A stretch of DNA of 64,000 bases from Saxidomus purpurata (GCA_022818135.1 JAFMSR010000018.1:17908595-17972594); one strand, 5' to 3'; shown: positions 20,420 through 34,275, counted from the first letter of the stretch. Notes: a model not told the origin generated them from the sequence alone. Numbers and translations: made by a program.

Positions 20420-21850
20420 AAATGATTTCTTTCTCCATTTTAACGACCACGAGAAGCATAAAAGGATAACAAAAAGAAAACTATACCAACGCGAAAATGT
20501 ACAATGCGCATACATGTATATAACTTTTTGTACGGCTGAATGCAGTCAATATTTTGTGTTTGACGGGTGTAAACAAGACAGTTGTGACACTGCAAGCAAA
20601 CGGACTTGTACTTTTTAAAAATGATTATTCAATCAACGAGAACTTGATATTCTACTTCCTGCAAATGTGCAGAAATCAATTATCTTGCTGGTACGACCTG
20701 GATAAAAGTTATCTATTTTCTGCACGTATTACACGGAAACCATTTTGAGTGTCTTTTTTAATTCACAGTTTCAGCAAACTATATTCTTTTAACTTTGCAG
20801 CTAGGTCATTTTTACGCTGTTTTACTGGCGAAAATATTCGTACGGTGCCAATATGGCAACCATTTTTACAATATAGCCATTAAATTACCATGACAGTTTT
20901 TTTTAAATGATGAGATCATGAAATGTAAAATACATAAAGTAGTCCCTAAACACCATCAAGCACATCACTATATGTACAAAACAGCAAGAATGGATCCTCC
21001 AACTATGCATGAGAAAATGCAGCCGACACTTTGGTACACATGTACTGCTAGCAGCATATGATTAAGTTATCTATATTAAGATGAGCAAAGGAGAAACGAT
21101 TCCTTAATTAATCTCTGTGGTATCGTTTTCAGAAGACTTTGAAAAACGCTTAATATCTGTTCCGTATTAATTCGTTTTCGTGAAAGTATGTACACCGAAG
21201 GTGACCCGCCATTAGTATTATGGTACATGTATGTTGTGGTTTTTTTATTTGAGACCCTATTGTTAATCTTCCATTTACATTCTTTGTTATCGGAGAAAAA
21301 TATTAAAATTCTGAGTCGATCTCTTCAAAATCCAGCTTTGTAAACAGAAGTGACAGGTCGCGAAGGAATACTTGGCAACGTCAGAATTCACTGAAATATA
21401 CTTGGCGACGAGTGTTAGACTGAGTAAAAATGCAGGAAAACACGGAAAACAGTTTGGAATTGGAATCAAATGCATTCTTTGGATTATGTATGGAATGAGA
21501 GATAACGGATAGAGATATGATGTTCTTGTAACTGCGTAAGTATGTAACAGCGCAGTAAATACAATGGTAGAACACTATAATATGTTCCATGTTGTTGAAC
21601 GACAGCTGCATACAGTTAAACATACACATACACAAAAACATACATAACTAACCTTTCTGTACTTTACAACGTCACTACATATATAACCTATATAAGAACT
21701 ACCTAAGCGGGTTGAAATACACTGGAATTTTAGTGGGATTCTATTTTCTGTTTTCGATTACAATACATATGAGATCGCTCCATATCGAAAAAATTTGGAC
21801 GAGAGAGACATACACAAACAAACAGACAAACAGACAGAGAGCCATAGTCG
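20420..21850. other. Gene-free AT-rich stretch
   Basis: No exon or repeat family recognised. CAAACAAACAGACAAACAGA at about 21816 is simple-sequence DNA just before the next SINE. Confidence 0.35.
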
Positions 21851-21854
21851 AAAT

Positions 21855-21953
21855 TATGCGCTTTGTCCCAGAAAAGTACTACCACCATGGCATGGTGGTG
21901 GATCGAACTTTAGATCCGAAGGTCCTGAGACGAACACGCTGCACCTTAGTGGC
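21855..21953 (-). mobile_element. tRNA-derived SINE head, minus strand
   Basis: Read on the minus strand, CACTAAGGTGCAGCGTGTTC (A box), CTCAGGACCTTCGGATC and AAGTTCGATCCACC (B box) match the head of the 18.9 kb SINE. The body is truncated. Confidence 0.6.
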
Positions 21954-21959
21954 TGCATG

Positions 21960-24900
21960 ATCCCTCATTTCAGTGTGAGTACTGTATAGAACTCCAAGAA
22001 GCTTGCATGGAGAGAAGTTAATATAGATTGTAAGAAGAATCGCATAAATATGCCTAAACTATCAAATCACTATACAATAGCGGTTTTTGTGACAAAGTGA
22101 TCAAGTTCGTAAGATGAGAGCCACTTGCCTAAATCCCTTACGCAACAAACAGATTTCTGTACATTAAATCTGTACACAATGACACAACTAGAATTCAAAT
22201 TTATGATGTATGACTTTTGGGAAATATTCAGACAATTTATTTCAAACCCCCGTTTTCAGAGCAAGATTCAGTTACATCGTAGATGACAATTCCGTGACAA
22301 GTTATGCCGGTAACATTGGTTTTACTGATTGACAGAAACCTTTGAAGTAAACAAAGACCAACGCCAAAGGTACATCTTCGAGGTCAAAAGACATCGGTGT
22401 ACTCCGTGGAATTTTTGGCATTGTAACAAGACAGTTATTATCCTGTTGTGGTCGCCTTACTCACTCAGATATCAATGAAAAACACCTTATGGTGAAAATG
22501 ACGTTTACAAAATTATGAATAATAGTAACATTAACGTCCTGTCTGGCCAGTGACCAGCCAGCACAAAGACATCATAGTGTTTGAGATGGTATGTAGAGGA
22601 GACAATGAAATGGAATTTTATCGAATAAAATATTGTGCAATCAATTCAATGATTTTCCCATTGCCTGTCCCACCCTGCCCAAACACTGCCTTGTCCCGCC
22701 CGTCTGTCAGCCATAAACATAATATGAAAAGTTTTCGAGCTTATGCAGAAAAAACATTAACATGTTGACATCTATATAAGGGAGGTAATCCGTGCAAGTT
22801 TTCTCTTGCTCGTGTCATCACTCCTGTAGTGAACACGTGCATTGCAACTGTAAATACTGAACAAAAGGCGATATACTTTAGAGCTCAAGCGAAAATATGT
22901 GATTTTTTTCTGGCATAGCTTAACATAATAGGACGATTGTGCGACAAATGTCAAGGGTCCTTGAGTAATTGTCCCTGTAGATAGCTATCACTTTCTGTAT
23001 TGAAGGGGTTACAAGTGGTTGAATTGCACAATATATTTGATAAGCCAAGGCAATACAGTCATGTAGACACCACTTGAGTCACTTCCTGAAAACACGCCGT
23101 ATCATCCCACCGCCAGATGTGTTCTTTTCGTTTGAACTGCATGTTTGAAATTATATAATAAAATACTTTTTTTCTTTCGGCAGATCTTAATTTTATATAA
23201 TTATAAAAGCCCTACATGATCCAAAGATCTGGCGTTCTTGGTAAAAATCACATACAAATGTAACACCCAAGAAAAATTCCTTACGCGCGCCAAACCTAAC
23301 TGAGTTCATTCCATCGTCAAACCAACTACAATGACGGATATTTGCCGTGAAAGGGACAAACTCAGCCGGTAAAGTAGAAAAGGGATTGTATGCCTATATT
23401 CTCTGTATTTGTGATACACTCCAAGCTGAAATGAAAGGTATTTTAAAACTCCTTTCTATATAGTTGTTGAACAAACATGTATTGATCCCGTTTGGTATAT
23501 TTTTTTAACGAAAATGTTTTGCTTTTCCCAGAAAGGACAGAGGAAGCGGAAAACTGCTATAGATAGAGTCGGTGAAAGTTGCACTTAAATAAAGATATAC
23601 AGATTGTATTTGTTCGTCACCGAATTGTGACAATTGTTTGAAAGTGCGAAGGCCCGAGACGAACGTATCTTGAATTTCAGTTCAAATTTTTCTATTAGCA
23701 TCCCTTTGTTCACTCTGCCTGTTTATACATGTGTTTGCAATAGACCCTTATTGAATGAGTTTTACTTGAATTTCCCATGATGCAGCTTGTTTGTTTTTCT
23801 GTGGAGATTTTAGATATTTTGTTAGGCGAGAGCATCTCACAGGGTCACTCTTTCTGGTGTAAGATCCCAGAGGACCATCTTTGATTGAAGAAACCTGCAA
23901 CATTGCTGATAAAAAGTTCATATTTCGAATGTCCTGAAAAGCAGGTTCGAATGATCTAAATCCGCCTTAAAAACTCCGGAATTCAAATATTAACGCTTTT
24001 GTTGTAGGAAAATATGTTATTTTTTTTAAGACAAAACAAGTTCTTTGATTGCTCCCCCGTCACCCTCCGCATCGCCACTCCCGCCTACACCCGCCCGCAC
24101 ATCACCACACACCCGAACCATAGCCCGCAATTATGCGCTTGCAATGAAATAAAGGAGTAATATTTAAGAAAAATAGTGTTTCCTGAATCTCGGCATATTT
24201 ACAGAGACCACGGAAATGTAATAGACAGTCTCATTTTTCACAATCACTCCAAACAGAAGAGCAATTGCTTAAAAATACGAACGTTTCCCTAAAAATTTGG
24301 CTACGAGGCAACGGTTCAATCAAATACAAGTTCATTCAAGCATGTGACTGGAAAAAATTACAAATGCCGAATTTCTTCCCGAAACAATTTGTCATATTTC
24401 AGAAAGATTATCTGACTGGACCAGTGAACGCATAGATCAAACATTAATCATTACCAGTGTACAATACACTAATACACAGTTTTGTCTGTTTTTTATTTAT
24501 CGGTTGTTCTAACCTCATACAGTGAGATACGCAGTTATTGTAGGAAGAGCATTCTCTAATCAATAAGTTTTCGGAGAAATCGGCAATGGCATGGATCTAT
24601 TAAACCATCCTAGTCAGAGTGGCTGGGACCGGTGCCATTACATTACCGTATATATTCTGATCTATGCACGGAATGACTGACAGCTTTCAGCCTTTGATCG
24701 TATCACAAAATACTTTGTTATATTGTCGGATACTATTTTTACAATAGTATGTCCTTAACAGTTTCTTGTAATTTTTTGACAGAATGGTCATTTGCATGTT
24801 ATTTATGGGTTTTTTTTATCTAAGATTCGAATAAATGAGACTATTATACTATGAAACAAACTGGTAAGCAGTGTGGTTACCAGGTCATTACGTCACAAAT

Positions 24901-26490
24901 GTGACTCTACATGTTATCGAAGCGAAATACATTCCATAACCACTTAAATCTTGTTTAAACATTTAGTTTACGGTTTTCAAGACAAGTTACCGCTGCATTG
25001 ATGAAGTTATAATCGGTGTCGTGAGTCGGCCCTTCGGCCTGGGTAAATATCACATACCACAGGTTCATAGATTTGACTATTCACCTCATCATCCTGAAGT
25101 CATTATTTGTAGAATATAGTGACCGTCCCCTCTGATGAATGTAGGGTATTGAAAGCCCAAATTGTGAATAAACTGTCCTTTTTGTGGATTTGCTCATATC
25201 TATGACTTTAAAAGTGCACTGAGCTAAAACCCGTGTAACACGTTCTTTACCGTATTTAGGACTACATTGTAATTTTGGTGCAACATCGACGACATGACCA
25301 GGGTATATCATGTATATATCTAAGGTAATATTTTTTGTATATCATACAATTATAAACTAAAGCTGAGGTCAAATGATAAAGCTTTGCTGAACAGTATAGT
25401 GATTTATTCTCTTTACAGGTCTGCAAAACTACATACTGGCCGAAACGCAAGTTTAAAGGCAAATATTTTCTAAAAAATATTCCATTTTCTAGGTCTACTC
25501 ACATAATAACTATTGACCAATTGGAATCATTGAGTGTCTATGACGTATCCGAGCATGTGATCAATATTGTCCAATAAGAATTCAGAATTTATAAAAGGCA
25601 AACGATATATTGCTATATCATCTTCTTGCTTTACTAGTTCGTTTCATTGAAATGTACGATATGTTTACATACTGACATTATCTCTGGTATGCCACGTGTT
25701 ATTCAACTTCACTTATAGTGTAACACCAGAGAGATAAGCTCCACCCTAAAATTCTTTTTTAATGCCAAACATTTTCTGATATTAAGCTAACATACATGCT
25801 CTTTAGGATATAAAATCCAGTCAAACAAATCAACGTATTACAGAGGAAGAAAAAATTGCTGCGGTTCGCTCACGCTCCCTTCCAATTACATTGCACATGC
25901 GTGTAATATTGATACATACCAAGTAACCTATGCACTGTATCCTAGCGCAGTACATTAACGAGAGATGCTACGGTATCAGCTTCACTGGGATGAAGCCTGT
26001 TATCTTATCGAGTTAATCTTTGAATTCTGAACAGCCGAAAATATTTCCGATAAAGATAAAGATGTACTTTGTGAATGTATTTGAGAACGGAAACAGTTAC
26101 AGAAATGTTGCAAGAAAAGGCGCATTCAGAATGTGTCTCCAGGGGTACAGTTTTATGTATTGATATAGAAGAATTGGGTTTCCACCAAATGAGATACATA
26201 TCGATTTCCACAAAAGATACAATATTAATTTGCATGTGATTTTCGTTGTAAGAAAGTGTTTTTTATGTCGTTTATTTATTTCTTCGCACTTGGGTGTGGA
26301 GCTTGTAGCGTCGATATTTCACAAGTTTGAAGCGATGCTTGAATGTAGAATTTAATTGTTTCAACATGAGCTGAATGTTTACACGGAATAAGAAATAAAA
26401 GAAAAAAAACAAACTGAATGTCTTGGTCGATCGCTTACAGTTGTTCTCAAGTGCACTTTTTTCCAAATGGCTGAAGGAGTTACATCCGTA
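21960..26490. other. 4.5 kb without recognised gene
   Basis: Open frames here are short, overlap on both strands and match nothing I recognise. A C-rich patch lies near 24053-24118. No SINE, minisatellite or inverted element was found. Confidence 0.35.
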
Positions 26491-26498
26491 TATAAATA

Positions 26499-26657
26499 CA
26501 GTAAACTCCGTTTATAACGACTCCGGATATAACAAAAATCCGGATATAAAGGAAAAATTCTGGCCAAGATTTTTCTTCTTTATGGATATAACATACTTCG
26601 GATATAAGGAACACATTTAGATAGTCCCGAGGATTTCGTTATGTACAAAGTTTACTG
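26499..26657 (+). mobile_element. 159-bp pogo/Tigger-like MITE, copy 1
   Basis: Ends CAGTAAACTCCG ... AGTTTACTG are inverted and flanked by TA on both sides (26497-26498, 26658-26659). The inside has repeated CCGGATATAA words. TA duplications and CAGT ends fit non-autonomous Tc1/mariner or pogo elements. Confidence 0.75.
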
Positions 26658-26762
26658 TACGTTATTTCTTCTATTACTGATCACGTAGTATACAATGGCA
26701 CAAGCAGTAGTGTAATCAGCAATTTTCGTTTTTTTCGTCTATAGTTGAAGAATACATGTATA

Positions 26763-26945
26763 CAGTTAACCCCATTTATTACGAACTCCTTCGGGCCATT
26801 TAAATGTGTTCCTTATATCAGAGGTTTGATATATCCATATAACATTTACGTATTAATTGAAAGAAGATAAACTCGGGTAGAGAAAATCTGTTCCTTAAAT
26901 CCGGATTTTCGCTATATCCGGAGATGTTATATGCGGAGTTTAATG
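26763..26945 (-). mobile_element. 183-bp pogo/Tigger-like MITE, copy 2 (inverted)
   Basis: The ends CAGTTAACCCC and GGAGTTTAATG are flanked by TA (26761-26762, 26946-26947). Read on the minus strand, its interior follows copy 1: CCGGATATAGCGAAAATCCG, TAAGGAACA, then ACACATTTAAATGGCCCGA. Confidence 0.75.
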
Positions 26946-26949
26946 TACA

Positions 26950-28610
26950 TGTTATACAGTTTAATATACATGTATAACTATCAAGGACAAATGTTCCAGA
27001 CGTACATAAATTGAGTGGGGCTCTTCTAAAACATTTCAAAGAATAATGCAAACTTTGCAGAACTTGAATGCAATTAGTACACTAAACCCTAGAGTGCAGA
27101 CCTTGCATCATTGAATTTTTAAATATAACATTTTAGCTGTCAACTGCCTGCCTGTCATTTCGAATCCCTACTTTCGTGAAATTTAAGTTTGCAAAACCAC
27201 AATAATTTGTCCCTTGAGTATCGAGTAGTGTTTACTCCCAGCAGAAATTTGATGGGCTTCAATTCTTGGTGTTTGCTGTAGGTAGACATGACAACCTATC
27301 AAGTTTTGTTACAACTTACATTGACGCTCTGTGAGTAAATCTAGTGCCGTGAGAATAGTGTAAGATATTCCATGCCATATTAAACCTAGTTCTACTTTTT
27401 GTCAAGGGACGTTTCGGAAGTTTGGGACGGACACCGTCAAAGTCCCGGAGCAAAGAGGTCGTATACTGTATATAAATGATAATTTTCTGAGTCAGGCCTG
27501 TATTCTATGATTCATATACAATTTGAGCTTACTGTGGATATAGATAAACCTTCGTCTTGGACCCCGGTCACAATGAGCAATCACCTTTTTCGTTAGAAGT
27601 ATTTGAAGAAATTCACGACGAACAAGGATTGTTGTATTTTTAGGATATTCAAGACTTGACTATTACAGTTTCAAAGGAAAATGATACAGTCTGATTACCT
27701 ATAAAATTTAAGCTGTATAATTTAAATTTAAGAGAGAAAAAAAAACAAATGACTTCATCGATATTGATATTAGTGATGTATTGATTATTGGTAAACAAGG
27801 GAGATTATTATTGGTAAGGAACAAAGTTCTTTTAAAAACATGCATAATAAGTAGCTCAAGTGCATAGAGGGCATGCTGGAATATTGCTGAAATTTCAGCA
27901 CATGAACAGTTTCTCTTTAAATTAAGGAGTAGCAATTGCATTTCATGGGTATTCACGTGTAACAAATTTCATTTATTTCCACAAGGAAACTTAACAGTTC
28001 AAAAGGAAGAGATTTAGCGATAGGAAAACTAAATTTTCCGTCAACGTGATGTTCTGCAGGAGAGTTTTACTAAAATGACTCTGCATGCACATGTATGTGT
28101 TTAGGATTCATTTAGATCACAGAGGAATTTCGTTACTACAAGGGCTGTCACACTATTTAACTTATTGGATCGAGTAATTATGTATTAATGTCCTGTCAAA
28201 TATACATTTGCGACAAAAGGCAAGCACAAGCAATATGTACTAAAGTCTTAGATCAAAGTGCATGTCAGTGGCCCGTTTTGACATTTTCGCAAACCAGGAG
28301 TCCTTTTTTCAACACAACATATCGTACAGAGTATACCGGACAAGTCAAATTCAGCTCCGTATACCCAAACTTACAACATGATTTATTCTGTGACCAGTCG
28401 AAGTCTCTTCTTTAAGAAAACAAAATATCTTTTTGCTCTTGTACTCAATTAGGTTACAGTCGCAAAATTATGACGTCATATTAGTATTGGGTGCGTGGGG
28501 CTCGTTTTGGGGAGCCTTTGGTACGGATTCCTGTTGAAAGAAATACAAAATGTCTTTTGCAATAGAAACCAAAAGGGGGTGTTGTACTCAATTATGTTGT
28601 TACAAGTGAC
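26950..28610. other. Gene-free stretch
   Basis: No exon or repeat family recognised over about 1.65 kb. Confidence 0.35.
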
Positions 28611-28613
28611 TTA

Positions 28614-28767
28614 GTGTTTGCCCTACATTTAGTCTTTATTCAATACTTTGCGTCCGCAAAATGTTATAGTGTCGCGCTCTATCAGATGGGATACATATTA
28701 TGTCAGAGGTTTATGGGATAAGACAGAACTTTAAATTTTAGATAATGAAGAAATGTAGGGCAAACAC
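28614..28767 (+). mobile_element. 154-bp MITE with GTGTTTGCCC ends, copy 1
   Basis: The inverted ends GTGTTTGCCCTACATTT and AAATGTAGGGCAAACAC are flanked by TA at 28612-28613 and 28768-28769. It is non-coding and mariner-like by its TA target. Confidence 0.8.
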
Positions 28768-28860
28768 TATACAATATAAAAACCCAAAGGAGGCAGCGCT
28801 AGCGACCGACTCGGTTTCTATGTTGTATAAATTTCTCTATTTTAGCCTTTGAATGACTTT

Positions 28861-29047
28861 GTGTTTGCCCTACATTTAGTCTTTATTTACTACATTTTAT
28901 GACGTCATGGGCAAACAGGTCTATAGAGTCTCGCTCTATCAAGATAGAGTAAAAAATAGAGTAACCTGTCAGAAGTTTATCGCAAATAGACAGGGAACAT
29001 TTCAAATTTTTAGATATTTTCATTGGACAGAAATGTAGGGCAAACAC
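28861..29047 (+). mobile_element. 187-bp MITE with GTGTTTGCCC ends, copy 2
   Basis: It has the same 17-bp inverted ends and the same orientation as copy 1, 93 bp away. Shared interior words include TAGTCTTTATT, CGCTCTATCA and GTCAGA. The left flank is TT and the right TA, so the duplication has mutated. Confidence 0.8.
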
Positions 29048-29049
29048 TA

Positions 29050-31405
29050 ATGCTGAATGGCAGGTTAAAAAATAGTCTAGCAAACCTGCATTCGTAAAGT
29101 TTCAGAAGAATTCGACAATTGCCAGTAAAATTAAACCAAATTAAAATGTTAAATACATCGCGGTATTGACGTTTTACTCTAGAGACAAATTTGATTTAGA
29201 CATTCCCAAGTTCCTTTCAAACGCAGATTAAAATGAAGTTTGCTGCTTTTTCCCTCCGAAAATCGAAAATTTACGTCTGCATGTGACATACCAATCAAGT
29301 TTCTACTGATTTGCGCTGCATTTATATTATGTATTAAATCACCTATTATAAATCACTGTCTACAAAACCATTAATCTTCATGTTTGAAACATTTTGAATG
29401 AATCCTCATTATTATCATTATTTTTACTGCCTCTGATGTCAAAACATGGAAAATACGAAATAGATTTGTATATTATATCATCGATTCTGCGGTCCCAAAA
29501 GGACGAAGGTGTCATAAACATTTTCATTTTCTCTGATATTAATATATTGGCTACTCTATCAGCGGAGAATTCCCAAGGTTCTGTTCATGACCTATTGCTC
29601 CATTAGCTCATTTATCGCTGGCCATCCCATTGTTAGGATTGCAACAGGCTATTTCAGGACGATCGCCACGTATTGAGGCTTAATATTTAGAGACTGGGCT
29701 GTATTCCAATCAGGGATTCGAACTACGACCAAGGGCCCTACAACACACACATTAAATTTCAAAACTTCATTCCGTAAATATTTTTGTACGGACTGACATA
29801 TGGTGAAGTGACAGTGCCTATTTACGAAACTTACACGCTAAAGATATGACACATAGATTCTTCTCTGAAGACATTTCCAAATTAAATATTCAGGATGCGG
29901 TTTCTTGTGCAATCAAGGAGTGAGTGCTCATAAATACAGTAATAGAACCTATTTATAGGACTTTCGTCTTTATTCTCAACTATCAGCAGTCACCTGAGGA
30001 TAATGAAAAACAGCATACATGTATTTAACTTAGAAAAATCAACAACAAAAAAGCTGTTAAATAAATATTTCCGATTCATGAATATATACATGTATGTAGT
30101 TTTGGAACCATTGTTCGTGGTAGGAGTTTCTTAAAGTTGTGTCCTGTAAATAAAAAAAACAATTCGACGTTCATTAATAATTTAAATTATTTAATACGTA
30201 ATTTCTATAGCTTTTGTTAGTTGTAGGATGGCCCTTTTTAGTTAAACGGTTCATAAATATATGATTCTTTTGAACTATTCTACGTGAATAGAGTTAATGT
30301 TATTTTGTGTTCTTTTCATAAAAACAATTTACGTTTGTTAATATTTTTAATTATTAAACGTAATGTCGTACATCTCTGTTGGAAGTGGGCCATTTTCATT
30401 CACTTCAAAAAATGTTTGAATGTCTGTTGAAAATGAAGAAGAAAATGTTATTGTGTAATACAGTTTGTAGTAAGCTATCTAAGACAAAAAGTACCTTTAA
30501 AGTGTTTGGATTTTTGTGGTGTTGCGGTTGCCAAGTGGTCTAATTTATATAGGCAGACGGTGCAGATTCGAATTCTCACTTCTATGACAAGTGAATGCAG
30601 ATGGTACCTTTAAATAGCTAGCAACTCATCAAACAGTCGTTTCACACACAACAGATCCCGGAGAAGATTCGAACCTTTGACCTCACATATCTGAATACCT
30701 GAACCACTTTGCTAAAAGAAATAATTTACGAAAGTTTATAAAAGAAAAAAAACATGCTATCACTTCACATGAAGGCTTGGCGATGACAGATTGAAAGATA
30801 TGGTCATGGTTTTTTTTTTCGTGTGACAAACCTCTCTGGAACTTACACACTCGACTATATTACATGTTATTTGGCTTTTAAACGTGGTATATGGGAATAT
30901 ATTTCCCACCTAGATTAATATTACCCGAGCCGTCGATGACAACCCTAATCAGTCAGGTTTTGTGTGATGTAGTGTAAAAAAATGCGCCCTCTAGATTCTT
31001 GTTTTTTATGTTTCCATGTCATTCTGGAAAAGAATAAAGTTCACTTTTGTTTAGTACATGTATTTATTTAATAAAATGGTACCCATGGTATATTCTTTAA
31101 TAAGAAACTCTCGATTTCAAGTACACATGCATTGAAGCTATTGTTCTTGGTTTATACACTTACTGTCTCTTTAACCCCGCTCAGTTCAAGCCTCTCCCAT
31201 ATGTTCTTGACACGAGAATACACTAAGTACGACAGTTTGTGTATTTCTACTAACAATTACTGCAAATGCGTTCCAGCTAAGCAATTATCATACTTCTGTT
31301 TACGATAAGAATCTGTATAATGCAAGCATGTTACATTGTATACTTACATTTCCAAGGCCAAATAGCAACATAATGTATGCAGCATGCATAATACCTATAG
31401 TGGAG
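29050..31405. other. Gene-free AT-rich stretch
   Basis: No coding exon recognised. One decayed tRNA-like segment lies at 30520-30600 and is listed separately. Confidence 0.35.
30520..30600 (+). mobile_element. Decayed tRNA-like SINE head
   Basis: GCGGTTGCCAAGTGGTCTAA resembles an A box and GCAGATTCGAATTC a B box, about 45 bp apart. No matching SINE body follows. Confidence 0.35.
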
Positions 31406-31408
31406 TAT

Positions 31409-31937
31409 ACAGACTTCATTCATCGAGCCTGGTTCTGTGAAAACCGATGTCTTATTACGTAGATTTCATTCATTGAGCCTCATTATGTGAAAACCGATGT
31501 CTTATTACGTAGACTTCATTCATTGAGCCTGGTTATGTGAAAACCGATGTCTTATTACGTAAACTTCATTCATCGAGCCTGGTTCTGTGAAAACCGATGT
31601 CTTATTACATAGACTTCATTCATTGAGCCTGGTTATGTGAAAACCGATGTCTTATTACATAGACTTCATTCATTGAGCCTCGTTATGTGAAGACCGATGT
31701 CATTACATTTTCAGTCCTGGTTCTGTGAAAACCGATGTCTTATTACGTAGACTTCGTTCAGTCAGTCTGGTTCCGTGAAAACCGATGTCTTATTACATAG
31801 ACTTCATTCATTGATCATGGTTCTATGAAAACCAATGTCTAATTACATAGACTTCATTCATTGAGTCTGGTTCTGTGAAACCCAATGTCTTATTACATAG
31901 ACTTCATTCAGTATGCCGGGTTATGTGAAAACCGACA
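31409..31937. repeat. 50-bp minisatellite, ~10.5 copies
   Basis: Units read AGACTTCATTCATTGAGCCT, then GGTTATGTGAAAACCGATGT, then CTTATTACGT. Variants (GTT(A/C)TG, TTAC(G/A)T, CAT(C/T)GAG) alternate between neighbours, which suggests higher-order structure. One unit near 31700 is shortened. Confidence 0.95.
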
Positions 31938-31939
31938 AT

Positions 31940-33864
31940 ATACACTAACGCTGTTATCCGGCGTAACTACTGTCACAATAAATAAGAATTATGTACATTT
32001 CAGCATTCTACTGCCATTTTGCCATTTTGTCTCAGAAGTTCTCTGGTATTGGTAAACAAAGCGGACATTGGTCAAACATGTCAGAATGTGTGAATAGCTG
32101 TTATCACAAACAGGGTTTCTCACAGCGAGGCTCTACAATTCAAAATCTACATAGTGAATAAAACTATACCAGTAACAATATAACCTATAATTGGTTTCAT
32201 TCCAACGTCTATATTAAAACCATGACGAAAACAACACAAGTTCCAATATGCATGTTGATGCCAATCCCTTCTTACATAATTTAGACATTGTTTCGTTTTT
32301 GTGTCATAAAAAACGGACATGTTGCAGAATCCTGTATCCGTTCTTTTTAAATTAAGAAAAAGACGGATTTGGCTAGAACCAATCATTAGCTTTGGATTTC
32401 AGAAGATAAAGGGTGTCACAAAAGTACGAATACAATTCTCTTTTTCTGTACACAAAACATTGTTTCACCCCTCACGCACTCATTTTACCATCACACCTAT
32501 AAAGCTGTTAAGTTGCAGAAACCAGGCATTAATCATTGAACATTATTATTAGACACAGTCGTATAAAATATTTATTTGAATATCTAATTAAGAACTTGCT
32601 CCGTTTTTTATCTCTCTGGGTTCAACGATCATTCCTATACCTTTCTTTTAGTCAGCTCACGTGCAGAAAGATAGATTGAAAGCAATATGCATAAAAAGAG
32701 AACAGCCGAGAAAAAACGGCAGTTTAATTCTGAAAACATGATATTTCTAGAATGAAGTCGCGTGCCTCAAGGAAAGTGTTGTGAACACGGAGATACAAAC
32801 TCATTAAAAAAATGATTTTTTCACTGTTAAGTTGTGTAATTTAGATTCTATTTCACCAGGTTTTGTTCGTTAAAATGCAAAGACAGGTCTATAACCATGT
32901 TTTTTTCCTCGTCTATAATTGTAATTAAAAGAGTTAAAGACAATAACTGAGCCCCCACCCTCTCCCCAACCCCATTGGATGTACAGGGAAAAGTTCAAAA
33001 CGTTGCACGTCAATGGTTGTCCGGTAGACAGGTGATATTTTATAACCTGATGCTGACTCATGACATAAAAAGGGACAGTTCCTACGTCAATTAAACTTGA
33101 TTAATATTTATTAAGCATGGATTGAGTCATTTGTCGAGCTCTATACTTTTGAATCGGATGATCTTTGTTCTCGCAGTTCGGATCGATAACTTGGTGCAAG
33201 GCCTCTTTTAAGCTTTAAGGAAGGCGAGCGGTTAACGATCTTAATTAGAGAACATCCTATGAATATTGAATATGACATTATTAACCATCTGTTAGTAACG
33301 ACCTCGCGTGCGTCAAGGTCACAGTAATGGCGCCAGAATGCATCAGTTTTCAAATATCGATCGCGGCATTAATGGAACTGCATGATTTTGCTATTGGTCT
33401 GATTGATTGAAGACGAATTAACAAAGAGCGGGAGATTAATTACACTGTGTAACTGTATGATATAAAGAATAAATTCAACCATTAATTTCATATACAATAA
33501 CAAACGTAGATCTATAGACCTGGATCATAAAATATTTATGAACAAGCATTTGACTTTGCCAACAGTTAGATATAACTAGACCATTATCTAAGCAAAACAT
33601 CAGATACAAAATAGTTTCTTCCAATTTCGTATTCATAAAATGCGTCTGAGAATCTTGCAAACATGCAATTCTGCCTCGACGACCCACGGAAAATTATAAC
33701 GGCTTAGCTATATATGAAAACTATCGGGCATTAACTGACGTACATGACATTTTGAACCTATATGAAGTTTGATTGTGGTTGAGCCCTAAAGAGGTGAGAA
33801 AGAATACACTTTTTGGGTACAACTGGTCCTGTAAACACGCCAGTTACACTACCCTTACGGTCTA
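31940..33864. other. Gene-free stretch with one G-quadruplex-prone tract
   Basis: No exon recognised. On the minus strand 32973-32952 reads as four G-runs (GGGG-TT-GGGG-AGA-GGG-T-GGGGG), a canonical quadruplex pattern. Confidence 0.35.
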
Positions 33865-33865
33865 T

Positions 33866-34275
33866 GAGGAGGAGAGGTGTGGTTCTGGCATAGACTCGGG
33901 GTACAGGCAGAGGCTATGAGGAGGAGAGACATGGTACTGGCAGAGACTATGAGGAGGATAGGCGGGGTACTGGTCGAGACTCAGGGTACTGGCATAGACT
34001 CGGGGTACTGGCACAAACTCGGGGTACAGGCACAGACTCGGGGTACGAGCAGAGACTATGAGGAGGAGAGGCGGGGTACTGGCAGATACTATGACGGCGA
34101 TAGGCGGGGAACTGGCACAGGCTCGGGGTACTGGCACAGACTCGGGATACTGGCACAGAGTCAAGGTACTGGCACAGACTCGGGGTATTGGTACAGACTC
34201 GGGGTACGGGCAGAGACTATGAGGAGTAGAGACGGGGTACTGACAGAGACTATGGGGAGAAGAGGCGGGTACGAA
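33866..34275. repeat. 19-bp minisatellite with interspersed GAGACTATGAGGAGGA units
   Basis: The main unit is TACTGGCACAGACTCGGGG (19 bp), mixed with GCAGAGACTATGAGGAGGAG units carrying AGGCGGGG. The plus strand is strongly purine-rich. Long frames open on both strands (for example 33862-34284 minus) come from the repeat and are not genes. Confidence 0.9.

Noticed and set aside
29655..29760. tRNA-like segment near GGGATTCGAACTACGACC
   Set aside because: Read on the minus strand it has B-box similarity only; no convincing head or body.
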